Assembly (NCBI GenBank): GCA_964593705.1
Contig: CAZQIV010000013.1
Coordinates: 14,881-78,880, forward strand
DNA: 64,000 nucleotides
Direction: 5' to 3'
From: SABY01 sp964593705
GTDB lineage: Bacteria > Bacteroidota > Bacteroidia > Bacteroidales > 4484-276
The translations under genes were made by a program, and so were the position numbers. Shown here piece by piece: positions 27,323-36,654 of the stretch. Position 1 is the first letter of the stretch, and every line of letters begins with the position of its first letter. The notes below the pieces were generated by a model, which saw only the letters and a program-made list of their open reading frames with translations, was not told the origin of the DNA and did no database searches.

Positions 27323-27342
27323 CATCCTATCAAAACAATACA

Positions 27343-27498
27343 ATGGCAAGCCGTAAAAAAATATCGCCAAAACAAAGCAATAAGAAAAATGAGGAAGAAA
27401 AAGATCCGATTTCTGAAACAAAAAAAAGATTGGAACTACAGCAAGAAGCCTTGAAAAAAATCATTGAGAAATTTAGTCAAAACATAAACAATAAATGA
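27343..27498 (+). CDS. 51-residue charged coiled protein of unknown function
   Basis: MASRKKISPKQSNKKNEEEK, then a heptad-like ETKKRLELQQEALKKIIEKF. Very lysine- and glutamate-rich, cytoplasmic, no domain recognised. Supported by a strong promoter 20 bases upstream and by its position 25 bases before the giant surface gene. Could be a DNA- or RNA-associated small protein, or a leader gene; unproven. Confidence 0.55.
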   Translation: MASRKKISPKQSNKKNEEEKDPISETKKRLELQQEALKKIIEKFSQNINNK

Positions 27499-27523
27499 AA
27501 TTATTAACCTAACAATTAATATT

Positions 27524-30500
27524 ATGAAAGCTAACTTTACAAAAATCATTATTTTATTTTTTGCCGTATTCATGCTCACGGCAGTATCATTAAAGGCAGA
27601 AACAATTACATCAACACAAAATGGCGACTGGAATGTTGGTGCCACCTGGGCAGGTGGCAATGTTCCCACCAGTGCCGATAGTGTGGTGGTAAATCATCTA
27701 ATAAATATTTATACCGAAGATTCATGTATGCACCTTTATGTTGCCCCTTCAGGTGTTGTTCAAAACAAGATAAATGGATCGCGCACGCTTGTGATACTCG
27801 GCAATTTAAATGTGGACGGAGTAGTGAAATATACCAACAATTATTTCTATATCAAATTGGGTGGAAACCTTCACCTGAACGGAATTTGGAATAGTCCGAA
27901 GGTAGAATTTACCGGGAGTACTGAACAAATTGTATCGGCAGCCCCCGGAAAGGTTTTTGAAGCAACCCGTTCTGCAATCGAGTTCGAAGATATCAACCCT
28001 GCAAGTCCCCTAAAATTTGCAACGGACCTAAGCTTCATCGACATCGCACTGATTATGAATTCTGCCACAGTAGAGTTTACTCCTGGAATTCAGGTGGCAC
28101 TTTCTGAAGAAGAACTTCTTGATGCTAACATTATTGGTAATAATTCGGTATTGATGATGCACGATGGTTCCTATGCTCAGGGTTGCATGCTCGAAAACCT
28201 TACTTTCAAAGGAGTTTTCATTATTGGTAATGGGAACACAGCCAGTGGTGAACTGATCAACGCTGATACTCTGCAAAACCTTATCAATTCATCGCGTACC
28301 CTGGAGGTTTTCGGTAACTTTACAAATAATGGCATGATAAAGGAAACAAACAATCACTTTAATTTTATCATTCATGGTGATGTTTCCAACAGTGGCTCCT
28401 GGGTATCCTCAAATGTTTATTTTGATGGTGATATTTCCAGTAGCGGCTCCTGGGTGTCCTCAAATGTTTATTTTGATGGTGCATCAGATCAGCATGTAAA
28501 CTTTGATCCTGGCACTCATATTTTTTGTGATAACATTGAAGATCGTGATGTGAATTCAAAAATCATCCTTGATACCGACTGGGAAATACATAATGCTAAT
28601 GTTGATTTGAACAATGGGATATTGGAAGTATCGGGGTATAAAGTTACTTTGCGTGAAACCGCATTCATTGAGGAGGCATTTATAGATGAAGCCGTTCTTG
28701 GTGGAGTATTTAATTGTTATTTAAACTGTGTTTTTACAGGCACCACAACAATTTCCGACACACTGCAAAATCATAGCTCTTATAACTATCCCGAGGTTAT
28801 TTTTGAGGGTAATCTTACTAATAATGGTGTAATAAGAAGAAGCAACTACTATGGCTTACGCATATTTATACATAACGATTTTGAAGTAAATGGCCCGGTG
28901 GAAATTGAAGGCCTGACCTTTGCAGGAGTCAATGACCAAACCATATACAGCACAGCAAAAGGAGCTGTCATCGAGGTGGATGATGTTTTTGATACTGTGG
29001 CTGCAAGTTCAATAATTGTTAATTCTGATTTTACTTTCATTGGCTCAACCTGGGATTTAGATGGCGCAACCATAAACCTGAACAATGGAAGCTTAATTAT
29101 GCAGGGCGGAAATCTTAAAAATGGTTTTCTTACATGCAACAATCAATATTTGCGACAAAGTGGAGACGCCGCGATTTGGAACATGCACTTAAGCAATGTG
29201 GAGTTGAAGGGTATCTGTCAACTTCGGGATAGCAACAGCTTCTTTACCAATGTTACCAATACCGACACCCTGAGGAATTATCCTGGTTATAATCACCTTG
29301 TCAGGTTATCGGCTGATGGAAATTTTGTTAACAATGGTGTTCTTAATAGAGGTAATTACTATGGTATCCAGTTATATATTCATAATGATTTCATCATCAA
29401 CGGTCCGGTGGACATAGAAGACCTGGTTTTTGCAGGAATAAACGACCAGACAATTTACAGCACATCCTTAGGAAACATCCTTGATGTTGACCAGATTTAC
29501 GATACAGTTGCATCAAGTGCTATAATCCTTAACTCAGACATGACCTTCATCGGGTCAACCTGGAATCTTGATGGGGCAACCATAAACCTGAACAACGGAA
29601 GCCTAACTATGCAGGGGGGAAATCTTAAAAATGGTTCTCTTATAACCAACAATCAATATTTGCGTCAAAGCGGAGGCGCCACGATTTTTAACATGCACTT
29701 AAGCAATGTGGAGTTGAAGGGCCTCTGCCAACTTCGGGATAACAACAGCTCCTTTACCAATGTTACCAATACCGACACCCTGAGGAATCATCCTGGTTAT
29801 AACCACCATGTCAAGTTATTGGCTGATGGAAATTTTGTTAACAATGGTGTTATTAATAGAGGTAATACCTATGGTATCCAGTTATATATTTATAATGATT
29901 TCATCATCAACGGTTCGATAGACATAGAAGACCTGGTTTTTGCAGGAATTAATGACCAGACTATTTACAGTACATCCTTAGGAGGTATCATTGATGTTGA
30001 CAAGGTTAGTGACACTGTTGCATCAAGTGCCATTATCTTTAATTCTGACATGACCTTCATCGGGTCAAACTGGTATCTTGATGGGGCAACCATAAACCTG
30101 AACAATGGAGCCTTAATTATGCAGGGGGGAAAGCTTGCGAACGGATTTCTTACAAGCAACAACCAATACTTGCGTCAGAGCGGAAATGCAAAGATTTCAG
30201 AAATGCATTTCAGTGATGTTGAATTAAAAGGAATATGCAAGCTTTCTTCTGCTAACAACTACTTTACCAATGTAACTGTTACCGACACTTTGATGAACCA
30301 CCAGGATTTTAATAACTATCCTGTGTTATTTGTTGATGGTGATTTTGTAAACAATGGTGTAATTACCAACAGTGATACATACTGGATAGATATGCGGGTT
30401 GATGGAAACTACTACAATAATGGTAAAGCAAATTATAAGCAAATAGTATTTACCGGCGATGAAATTCAGCACTTTTATAGCCCCGTATTTCCAATTTCAA

Positions 30501-33500
30501 ACTCAGATATCGAATCTACAAAAACAGGAGGCCTTGTCCAATGTGATGATGAAGTTTTACTTGACAGTTGCATAGTTTATTTCAATTGGGATGTTTTCAG
30601 TTTACAGAATGGTGATATGAAAGTTACAGGTGGTGATTTGAAAAATGTAGGTATTAAAGGCAATGGCTTTAAACTAATTTCAAACGGAAATGGTGCCGCC
30701 TCAAATGTTGCATTTGAAGACCTTACTATCGAAGGCCACCTTTATATGGGAGGGACTAATAATTCATTTGATGATGTTACGCTTAGCGATACCATCAGTC
30801 AGCGAGCCAGCCATAACTATGATAGTCAAATTACTACAACCGGTGATTTTATTAATAATGGCCATATTATTGACAATGATACTTATGGTATCTCTTTTAG
30901 GGTACAGGATGTGGTTATTAATAACGGTGAATGGACTACAGAAAGATTAATTTTTGATGGGGACGATATGCATTATATCGAATCGCTTGGTGCAAACCCT
31001 TTTGAAGTTGATGACATTACTATCAGTGCCAAAGGGGGCGATGTTACTATTACAAACGAGTTGTACTTATTAAATACTGATGCAAATTTAAGCAGCCAGA
31101 ACCTCCACATTCCGGATGGGGGCATCCTCGACCTTGTTAATAGCTCTATACAATATGCAATGGTTTACGGAGGTGATTTTTCTACCATCAATTGCTCTAA
31201 CAACTCCTGGTTGAGTGCTTCAACTTTCAATACTGTTTTTATTAGTGGGGCTGTCGATACCAGGGTGAATACTTTTATGGATTGTGTGCTTGATGGCGTG
31301 ATGCAAAATGATGAATACACTCAACAACCAACGATTGTTTTTGATGGAAATTTCACAAATAACGGATCAATAATTAACAGGCCAGGTTATTCTTATGACC
31401 TTTACAACGATGTGTTTGGGAATGTGTATAATTACGGGACATGGGAAATAGATGAAAGTAGCTGGCAGGGTTTGCTCGACCAGGATATTTACCTGATGGA
31501 TGCAAGTGAAATCAACACCCCATCAGAGTTCCAGGCGGTGATCGGCTCTGGAGGAACCTACCAATGGTATAAAAACGATGATGTGATAGATGGGGCAACG
31601 ACAAACCATTTGGATTTTGCTGCAATCACTGCAGCCGAAAGGGGCTACTATCACTGCACTACAAATGAAGGCACCTCCCGTACCATCAGGATTTGCACCC
31701 CTCTTGAAATTGATCTGGCATCCGAAGCATGGTTCTGCCAATACGAATCTGTTATACTTGAGCCCGAAGTCTCTGCAGGTACCGAACCATACACTTACAG
31801 CTGGTATCCGGTGGAAGGCCTGAGTGATCCAAATATCCAAAATCCATTAGCAAATCCGGATGAATCCACAGTTTATACTGTAAGCATTACCGATGCTGTT
31901 GGTTGTGTGGGAGAAAGCAATATTTATGTTCAACAGTATCCAATCCTAAATGCTACGGCAGGTTTAGACAAAGAAATTTGCTTCGGCCAAACAACCGTGC
32001 TGGAAGGCAGTGCTTCGGGTGGAGCTCCGGATTACACTTATACGTGGACACCGGAAACCGGTCTGAACAATCCCAACATTGCCAATCCTTTTGCCACACC
32101 CGAAAGCACAATTCTATACACGCTCACAGTTACAGATGCCAATGGTTGCCAGGAAACAGCATCCGTGAATATTATTGTAAATCCCCTCCCCGAGGCTTAT
32201 GGCCTGAGCCAGGACAGCACACATTTTTGTTATGAAAATGACACCATTATTTGTTGGTTGCTCGATTCGGAGGTCGGAGTTAACTATGAACTTTATGTAA
32301 ATGCCTCACCCAATCCGGGCGGAGAAATATTTGAGGGCACCGGCGAGGCCATACCCATCTGGGTCACCACCACCGTGCATGGTCATTATACCCTAAAAGG
32401 TGTAAATGCTACAACAGGTTGCCACAAAATGATGCTGGGTTCGGTGATGATATTTATTGATTTCCTGCCCGAAGTTGTAGATCAATCAGGAGATGAAATT
32501 GTGATTGAAGGTGAGAGCACAACTCTGTGGGTGGAAGTTACAAGTACCCAACCCCCGTGGTTGCAATGGTACAAAGATGATGAAGTGATTCCGGGGGCAG
32601 AAGATTATAACCTGGTTCTTGAGGATGTAACAAGCGAAGCCACCGGGACTTATCAGTGTTTGATAAGTAACGATTGTGATATTGCCTGGAGCGATCCTGT
32701 TTCGATAACCGTTTTGCAGCGTCAAAGCATCCAAATTCCTGCCGGTTGGAGTGGGTTCTCCACTTATCAGGATGTATTCGATTCGGATGTAAATAACATG
32801 TTTGATCAGTTAAGCGGAAACCTGATAATCGTCAGCGATTTTGAAAATGTTTACTGGCCGGGTGGCGCTCTTAACTCCTACGATGGTTGGAATACAAAAG
32901 TTGGGGCACAGATAAAACTGGAAGAAAGTGCAATCCTGAATGTAGATGGCTTCTTCACCGAAGATCGTACACTCAATCTGGACGCAGGATGGCACTACCT
33001 GCCTGTGCTGGGCAACTGCGATTTTGATGCATCAGCCATTTTCGAACAGGCAGGCACAAATCTGGAACTGGCCAAAGACATCGCCGGTATTCGCGTTTAC
33101 TGGCCTGAATTTAATATTCAATCTTTAAACACCCTCGAACCGGGGAAATCATATCTGATAAAGTTAAATAGCGCTTCCACCATAACATTCCCCAATTGCC
33201 TCAAAGGCGATCACTTTACGCCCTCATCAAATCGGGCTGCAAATGGCAGTCCGTGGGCAGATCCGGCATACACCGGAACCTCTCATCTTATTGTCATCCC
33301 TGAATTGCTGTGCAATTCAATAATACAATCAGGAGACTGGATTGGGGTGTTCAAGCAAAACGGTGTATGCGTAGGATTGTCCGAATATGAAAATGGAAAC
33401 ACTGTTATTGCAGCATTTGCTGATGATTACACTACATTTGAAAGTGATGGACTAAGCGAAAATGAACCCTTAAAACTAATGGCATACCGAACAACTACAG

Positions 33501-33847
33501 GGCAATACCTGAAATTATATCCAGATTATAGCACAGAGTATTATGATGGATATTTTACTGCCAACGGGCTTTCGGTGATAGATAATTTGAAGGCTGAAAA
33601 AATTCCGGGCATCACAGGCGGATATGAAATTACCATTTTCCCAAACCCTGCTCACGATGTGATTAACATCAAAGGATTACAATCAATCGTTTCCTGGGAA
33701 ATAATTAATTCCGGGGGTGAGGTTGTGAAGTCGGGGGTTGCAGATGAGAATGGCCAGATACTCCGGGGTAATTTAAGCTCCGGGCTATATACCCTAAAGT
33801 TTGTTTCTAATAACGAGGTTATTTGCCGAAAGGTAATGTTGCATTAA
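27524..33847 (+). CDS. giant repeat-rich T9SS surface protein
   Basis: 2107 residues. Signal peptide MKANFTKIIILFFAVFMLTAVSLKA. Residues about 25-1330 are repetitive beta-solenoid-like sequence with many NNG, NLNNGSL and DTL turns. At least two units of exactly 170 residues (29263-29772 and 29773-30282) are nearly identical, with a diverged unit before and others after. A 17-residue tandem copy (SGSWVSSNVYFDG) is near residue 290. Then come an Ig-like domain (YQWYKNDDVIDG, about 1345), two PKD-like domains with CVGESNIYV and CQETASVNI ends, and a second Ig (LQWYKDDEVIPG). A C-terminal T9SS sorting domain ends the chain (ITIFPNPAHDVINI ... LSSGLYTLKFVS). Likely an adhesin or surface-layer-like filament exported by T9SS. 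No enzyme motif. Confidence 0.88.
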   Translation: MKANFTKIIILFFAVFMLTAVSLKAETITSTQNGDWNVGATWAGGNVPTSADSVVVNHLINIYTEDSCMHLYVAPSGVVQNKINGSRTLVILGNLNVDGVVKYTNNYFYIKLGGNLHLNGIWNSPKVEFTGSTEQIVSAAPGKVFEATRSAIEFEDINPASPLKFATDLSFIDIALIMNSATVEFTPGIQVALSEEELLDANIIGNNSVLMMHDGSYAQGCMLENLTFKGVFIIGNGNTASGELINADTLQNLINSSRTLEVFGNFTNNGMIKETNNHFNFIIHGDVSNSGSWVSSNVYFDGDISSSGSWVSSNVYFDGASDQHVNFDPGTHIFCDNIEDRDVNSKIILDTDWEIHNANVDLNNGILEVSGYKVTLRETAFIEEAFIDEAVLGGVFNCYLNCVFTGTTTISDTLQNHSSYNYPEVIFEGNLTNNGVIRRSNYYGLRIFIHNDFEVNGPVEIEGLTFAGVNDQTIYSTAKGAVIEVDDVFDTVAASSIIVNSDFTFIGSTWDLDGATINLNNGSLIMQGGNLKNGFLTCNNQYLRQSGDAAIWNMHLSNVELKGICQLRDSNSFFTNVTNTDTLRNYPGYNHLVRLSADGNFVNNGVLNRGNYYGIQLYIHNDFIINGPVDIEDLVFAGINDQTIYSTSLGNILDVDQIYDTVASSAIILNSDMTFIGSTWNLDGATINLNNGSLTMQGGNLKNGSLITNNQYLRQSGGATIFNMHLSNVELKGLCQLRDNNSSFTNVTNTDTLRNHPGYNHHVKLLADGNFVNNGVINRGNTYGIQLYIYNDFIINGSIDIEDLVFAGINDQTIYSTSLGGIIDVDKVSDTVASSAIIFNSDMTFIGSNWYLDGATINLNNGALIMQGGKLANGFLTSNNQYLRQSGNAKISEMHFSDVELKGICKLSSANNYFTNVTVTDTLMNHQDFNNYPVLFVDGDFVNNGVITNSDTYWIDMRVDGNYYNNGKANYKQIVFTGDEIQHFYSPVFPISNSDIESTKTGGLVQCDDEVLLDSCIVYFNWDVFSLQNGDMKVTGGDLKNVGIKGNGFKLISNGNGAASNVAFEDLTIEGHLYMGGTNNSFDDVTLSDTISQRASHNYDSQITTTGDFINNGHIIDNDTYGISFRVQDVVINNGEWTTERLIFDGDDMHYIESLGANPFEVDDITISAKGGDVTITNELYLLNTDANLSSQNLHIPDGGILDLVNSSIQYAMVYGGDFSTINCSNNSWLSASTFNTVFISGAVDTRVNTFMDCVLDGVMQNDEYTQQPTIVFDGNFTNNGSIINRPGYSYDLYNDVFGNVYNYGTWEIDESSWQGLLDQDIYLMDASEINTPSEFQAVIGSGGTYQWYKNDDVIDGATTNHLDFAAITAAERGYYHCTTNEGTSRTIRICTPLEIDLASEAWFCQYESVILEPEVSAGTEPYTYSWYPVEGLSDPNIQNPLANPDESTVYTVSITDAVGCVGESNIYVQQYPILNATAGLDKEICFGQTTVLEGSASGGAPDYTYTWTPETGLNNPNIANPFATPESTILYTLTVTDANGCQETASVNIIVNPLPEAYGLSQDSTHFCYENDTIICWLLDSEVGVNYELYVNASPNPGGEIFEGTGEAIPIWVTTTVHGHYTLKGVNATTGCHKMMLGSVMIFIDFLPEVVDQSGDEIVIEGESTTLWVEVTSTQPPWLQWYKDDEVIPGAEDYNLVLEDVTSEATGTYQCLISNDCDIAWSDPVSITVLQRQSIQIPAGWSGFSTYQDVFDSDVNNMFDQLSGNLIIVSDFENVYWPGGALNSYDGWNTKVGAQIKLEESAILNVDGFFTEDRTLNLDAGWHYLPVLGNCDFDASAIFEQAGTNLELAKDIAGIRVYWPEFNIQSLNTLEPGKSYLIKLNSASTITFPNCLKGDHFTPSSNRAANGSPWADPAYTGTSHLIVIPELLCNSIIQSGDWIGVFKQNGVCVGLSEYENGNTVIAAFADDYTTFESDGLSENEPLKLMAYRTTTGQYLKLYPDYSTEYYDGYFTANGLSVIDNLKAEKIPGITGGYEITIFPNPAHDVINIKGLQSIVSWEIINSGGEVVKSGVADENGQILRGNLSSGLYTLKFVSNNEVICRKVMLH
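29263..30282 (+). repeat. 510-bp tandem repeat inside the giant gene
   Basis: Two adjacent near-identical 510-bp units, for example ACCATAAACCTGAACAA at about 29579 and 30089, with a further diverged unit just before (about 29069). Copy number may vary between strains and may be mis-assembled. Confidence 0.8.
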
Positions 33848-33854
33848 TGGTAAA

Positions 33855-33929
33855 AGTCAGGGCTTAACTTTTAGTAGTCAGGGCGTGACTTTTAGTAGTC
33901 AGGGCATGACTTCAAGTCATACCCTGACT
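33855..33929. repeat. family C repeat: three 21-base direct copies ending in a palindrome
   Basis: AGTCAGGGCTTAACTTTTAG(T), AGTCAGGGCGTGACTTTTAG(T) and AGTCAGGGCATGACTTCAAG(T) at 33855, 33876 and 33897. The last copy folds with AAGTCATACCCTGACT (33914-33929). The same 33-base palindrome occurs at 60844-60876. Confidence 0.75.
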
Positions 33930-33965
33930 TACCGGATTAAATAAAATTGTTGGGTTTTAATTATG

Positions 33966-34000
33966 AAGGCTGCCCGGGTTTTTGGGCAGCCTTTGTTTTA
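33966..34000 (+). terminator. terminator after the giant surface gene
   Basis: AAGGCTGCCC (33966-33975), GGGTTTTT loop, GGGCAGCCTT (33984-33993), then TGTTTTA. A perfect 10-bp GC-rich stem. Confidence 0.75.
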
Positions 34001-34272
34001 GGAAATTATATTCTCATTACAGAACTCCTGACCTATAGTTTACAACCCAATTAGCTACAACTTTTTTGTCGTAATTTAGTGTGTCGCAAATTCAATTATT
34101 TTTTGATTCTTTTTTACTTAGTGGTTCTGAGTGATCTAAGTGTCTATGTGGTGATTTTTAGAAAGTTACCACGAAGGCATCCCGATAGCTATCGGGAGGC
34201 ACAAAGATTCACTTAGATTTTTTACGATTCAGGATTAACATAAAACCTGACCCTGATCTGCCAGACTTAATT

Positions 34273-34364
34273 CGTGCGTGTTCATAAAGTCGGTATTTTT
34301 CAATATTCGAAAAATATTTCCCCATAGATTTTATCTGCGCTAATCAGCGAAATCAGCGGGAAAC
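34273..34364. repeat. family A repeat, partial copy 4
   Basis: Left flank GTGCGTGTTCATAAAGTCGG then, after a divergent stretch, only the right arm ATCTGCGCTAATCAGCGAAA(TCAGCGGGA). Ends about 10 bases from the stop codon of the last eCIS gene. Confidence 0.65.
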
Positions 34365-34371
34365 AGAGGCT

Positions 34372-36654
34372 TTAATTTGTCATCTCTGCATCACCGCTTA
34401 TGTTCCATATAGAGCCAAGAAAGGCACCTGAACCCGGGTCGGTATTCACACCTGCCATTGTGTTTCCGGTTTCAGCAACAAATTCTTCAGCATCGGTCGA
34501 GGCCTGTTCATCCACAATTTCGTGATTAGGTTCCAGTATTTCGGTTTCCCAGGTAGATAAAATGGTATTATGGTTAAGCGTATGCCCCGGTGCAGAAACC
34601 TTTTTTTCTATCATTTTTTCAGGTTCAAGGGCGCTCATCATTTTCAGGAAGTTTGCCCGGTGGCTGTGCGTTGTGTCAACATACTCATGACTTTGGGTGC
34701 CGGTGAGAATGGCTGCTGCCTGCATCATTTCGTGGCCTGACCAGCTACCTCTAACGTTGATATGTGGCTCATATTCGTCATCCGGGCCAATATTAAGTCC
34801 TTGCCTTATGGCATTTTCATCGCTTATTGCAACCTGCGCATCTTCACTGTTCGAATCCAGCACCCAGGCTGAGTCAGGTAGGGTAAAGGTGTTGCCGTTA
34901 GCGGTGGCGGTAATTTCATAAACGTTGTGTGTTTTATAAAATGTCTCCCAGTCAGGCACATCAAAGCTAATACTTGAACCTTGTACACTGAGGTTGCTGT
35001 ATTCCGATGGCGATATAAGGGTTTTGGTAGTTCCCACTACAAGAAATAGTCTCCCCGGATGTTGATGGAAGGTATGGAAGGTACTGGTATTATCATTCAG
35101 GTCAGGATGGATGGTGGGTGTTGACGAATAAATTCCGGCTGTGAGGCTTTCCACAAAGCGCAATCTTCTGTTTGGTCCTTCGCTTATGGTGCTGAGCGTA
35201 AGTGCCGGCATTTGAACCTGAACATCATGATGCCCGAGATCGCTGAAAACAACCGGGGGTGAGGGGCTTCCTGCCATAGCTCCTTCTGCATTTTGCTGAG
35301 TAATTGCTTCCCAACCCGTGCCCGTTCTGTCGTTTACTGTAATGTCTTCGGTCAGGCTTGCTTCTGCACCTTCTTCGCCACCATCAGGAGTAATGCGGTA
35401 GGTAACTTCCAGAATCCCCGACATGGCCATGATACCACCCCATTTGTTTTGAAAGTCAGCGTCTGAAGCTCGTCTGCTTACGATTCCATGTTCATCGCTT
35501 GTAAAGGTCCACGCGGTAATGCGGTAGGTCTCTGCACCTGTGGGTTGAAACATGAAGGTTGCCTTGAAATTATCTCCCCGGGTAAGTGTATTTCCGGGGG
35601 TGAGATTTAGTGTTGGTACTGCCGGTTCAGGAGTAGCAGCTTCTACTGGAGGTGAATCGGGTTCAGGTGTTGGGTGGGTATCAGGCTCTGGTGTTGGCGC
35701 ATCTATTGGGGCTTCTTCACCAACCAACTGAACTTTTGTATCTTCCTGCTTTTGAATGGAAATATGTTTTTCATCCATACCCGATGCATCCTCAACCATA
35801 ATATTTCCAGCTGTAACTCCTGCTGATGTTTTGCGGGATATGTCTCCATTTTTGCCATTTTGCTGAATAACATGGCTTAGCTCATGGGCAAGCAGGCTTT
35901 TTCCTGAGTTATCGTCAGGTTTGTATTTTCCTTCGTTGAAATAAATATCATTACTGGTAGTAAAAGCCTGTGCATTCATCGCGGAGGACATTTTTGAAGC
36001 TTCAGCATCTCTGTGGATACGCACATTGCTAAAATTATTTCCAAATCCCCCTTCCATTTCTCTTTGAATATTCTGAGTCATGGGGCTGCCACCCCCACGT
36101 CTTTGGTTAATTCTTTGCTCAACCATTCCGTTTGTGTGCTGCTTATGTGCCCTTGTATCATTTTCATTTTTCGCCTGGATAAGTTCTTCTTCCTCCTCTT
36201 CAGCTTGACGCTGCAATTTGGTTTGTAATTCTTCTTCCTCCTCTTCTTCGGCCTGTCTTTGGATTTTGGCTTGAAGCTCCTCTTCTTCTTCCTCCTGTTT
36301 TTGCAGCTTTGTTTGCAATTCTTCTTCCTCCTCTTCAGGCTGTCGCTGAAGTTTCATTTGAGCTTCTTCCTCTTCTTCGCAGCATTGTTTTTGTATTTTA
36401 GTCTGCGCCTCTTCATCTTCTTCATGTCGCTGCAATCTTGTAATATCGACATCTCCGCTTGTTTTTTGCTGAGATGAAACCTTAGGTGAATTGTCAGATA
36501 TCCCTGCCACTACTTGTGCAGCCGCCCTGTCGGCTTCCACCTCATAGCGGTCGCCGGGCGTACTTACATTCAGTTTGGGTTGAACGATGGCATTGGCGAT
36601 GGCACGTGATGGACTTTTTGTTTCCGGTATTTTCGAATTGCTTGTTATCATCAC
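34372..36654 (-). CDS. DUF4157 (eCIS core domain) protein, candidate injected cargo
   Basis: 760 residues. Residues about 75-170 are a low-complexity array of glutamate blocks alternating with LQTKLQRQ/LQAKIQRQ units. The DUF4157 domain follows (about 195-275: FGNNFSNVRIHRDAEASKM ... AFTTSNDIYFN ... LLAHELSHVIQQ), with an intact HELSH zinc-peptidase-like motif. A Pro/Glu linker (TPEPDTHPTPEPDSPP) leads to about 400 residues of unassigned sequence, including an Ig-like stretch and a His-rich block (GTQSHEYVDTTHSHRANFLK). Known: DUF4157 is strongly associated with eCIS loci and often fused to toxins. Inferred: this is the payload or a payload-loading factor, being the last gene and overlapping the ATPase by 4 bases. 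No named toxin domain is recognised. Confidence 0.8.
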   Translation of the reverse strand: MMITSNSKIPETKSPSRAIANAIVQPKLNVSTPGDRYEVEADRAAAQVVAGISDNSPKVSSQQKTSGDVDITRLQRHEEDEEAQTKIQKQCCEEEEEAQMKLQRQPEEEEEELQTKLQKQEEEEEELQAKIQRQAEEEEEEELQTKLQRQAEEEEEELIQAKNENDTRAHKQHTNGMVEQRINQRRGGGSPMTQNIQREMEGGFGNNFSNVRIHRDAEASKMSSAMNAQAFTTSNDIYFNEGKYKPDDNSGKSLLAHELSHVIQQNGKNGDISRKTSAGVTAGNIMVEDASGMDEKHISIQKQEDTKVQLVGEEAPIDAPTPEPDTHPTPEPDSPPVEAATPEPAVPTLNLTPGNTLTRGDNFKATFMFQPTGAETYRITAWTFTSDEHGIVSRRASDADFQNKWGGIMAMSGILEVTYRITPDGGEEGAEASLTEDITVNDRTGTGWEAITQQNAEGAMAGSPSPPVVFSDLGHHDVQVQMPALTLSTISEGPNRRLRFVESLTAGIYSSTPTIHPDLNDNTSTFHTFHQHPGRLFLVVGTTKTLISPSEYSNLSVQGSSISFDVPDWETFYKTHNVYEITATANGNTFTLPDSAWVLDSNSEDAQVAISDENAIRQGLNIGPDDEYEPHINVRGSWSGHEMMQAAAILTGTQSHEYVDTTHSHRANFLKMMSALEPEKMIEKKVSAPGHTLNHNTILSTWETEILEPNHEIVDEQASTDAEEFVAETGNTMAGVNTDPGSGAFLGSIWNISGDAEMTN

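Larger units (their letters stand above)
27015..27342. other. divergent intergenic region
   Basis: 328 AT-rich bases between the XRE gene and the + strand unit. Holds the XRE dyad at one end and a clear + strand promoter at the other (27290-27322). No gene seen. Confidence 0.6.
33848..34371. other. convergent intergenic region with repeats
   Basis: Between the giant + gene and the end of the minus-strand eCIS unit. Holds the family C array (33855-33929), a terminator (33966-34000), a perfect 16-bp palindrome CCCGATAGCTATCGGG (34181-34196) and a half copy of family A (34273-34364). No gene. Confidence 0.7.

Noticed and set aside
33855..33929. CRISPR array
   Set aside because: The 21-base units are contiguous with no spacers and no cas genes are present.
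36259..36477. Plus-strand open frame rich in Phe and Leu opposite the DUF4157 gene
   Set aside because: It is the antisense of the glutamate/glutamine array; such frames arise from GAA/GAG runs.
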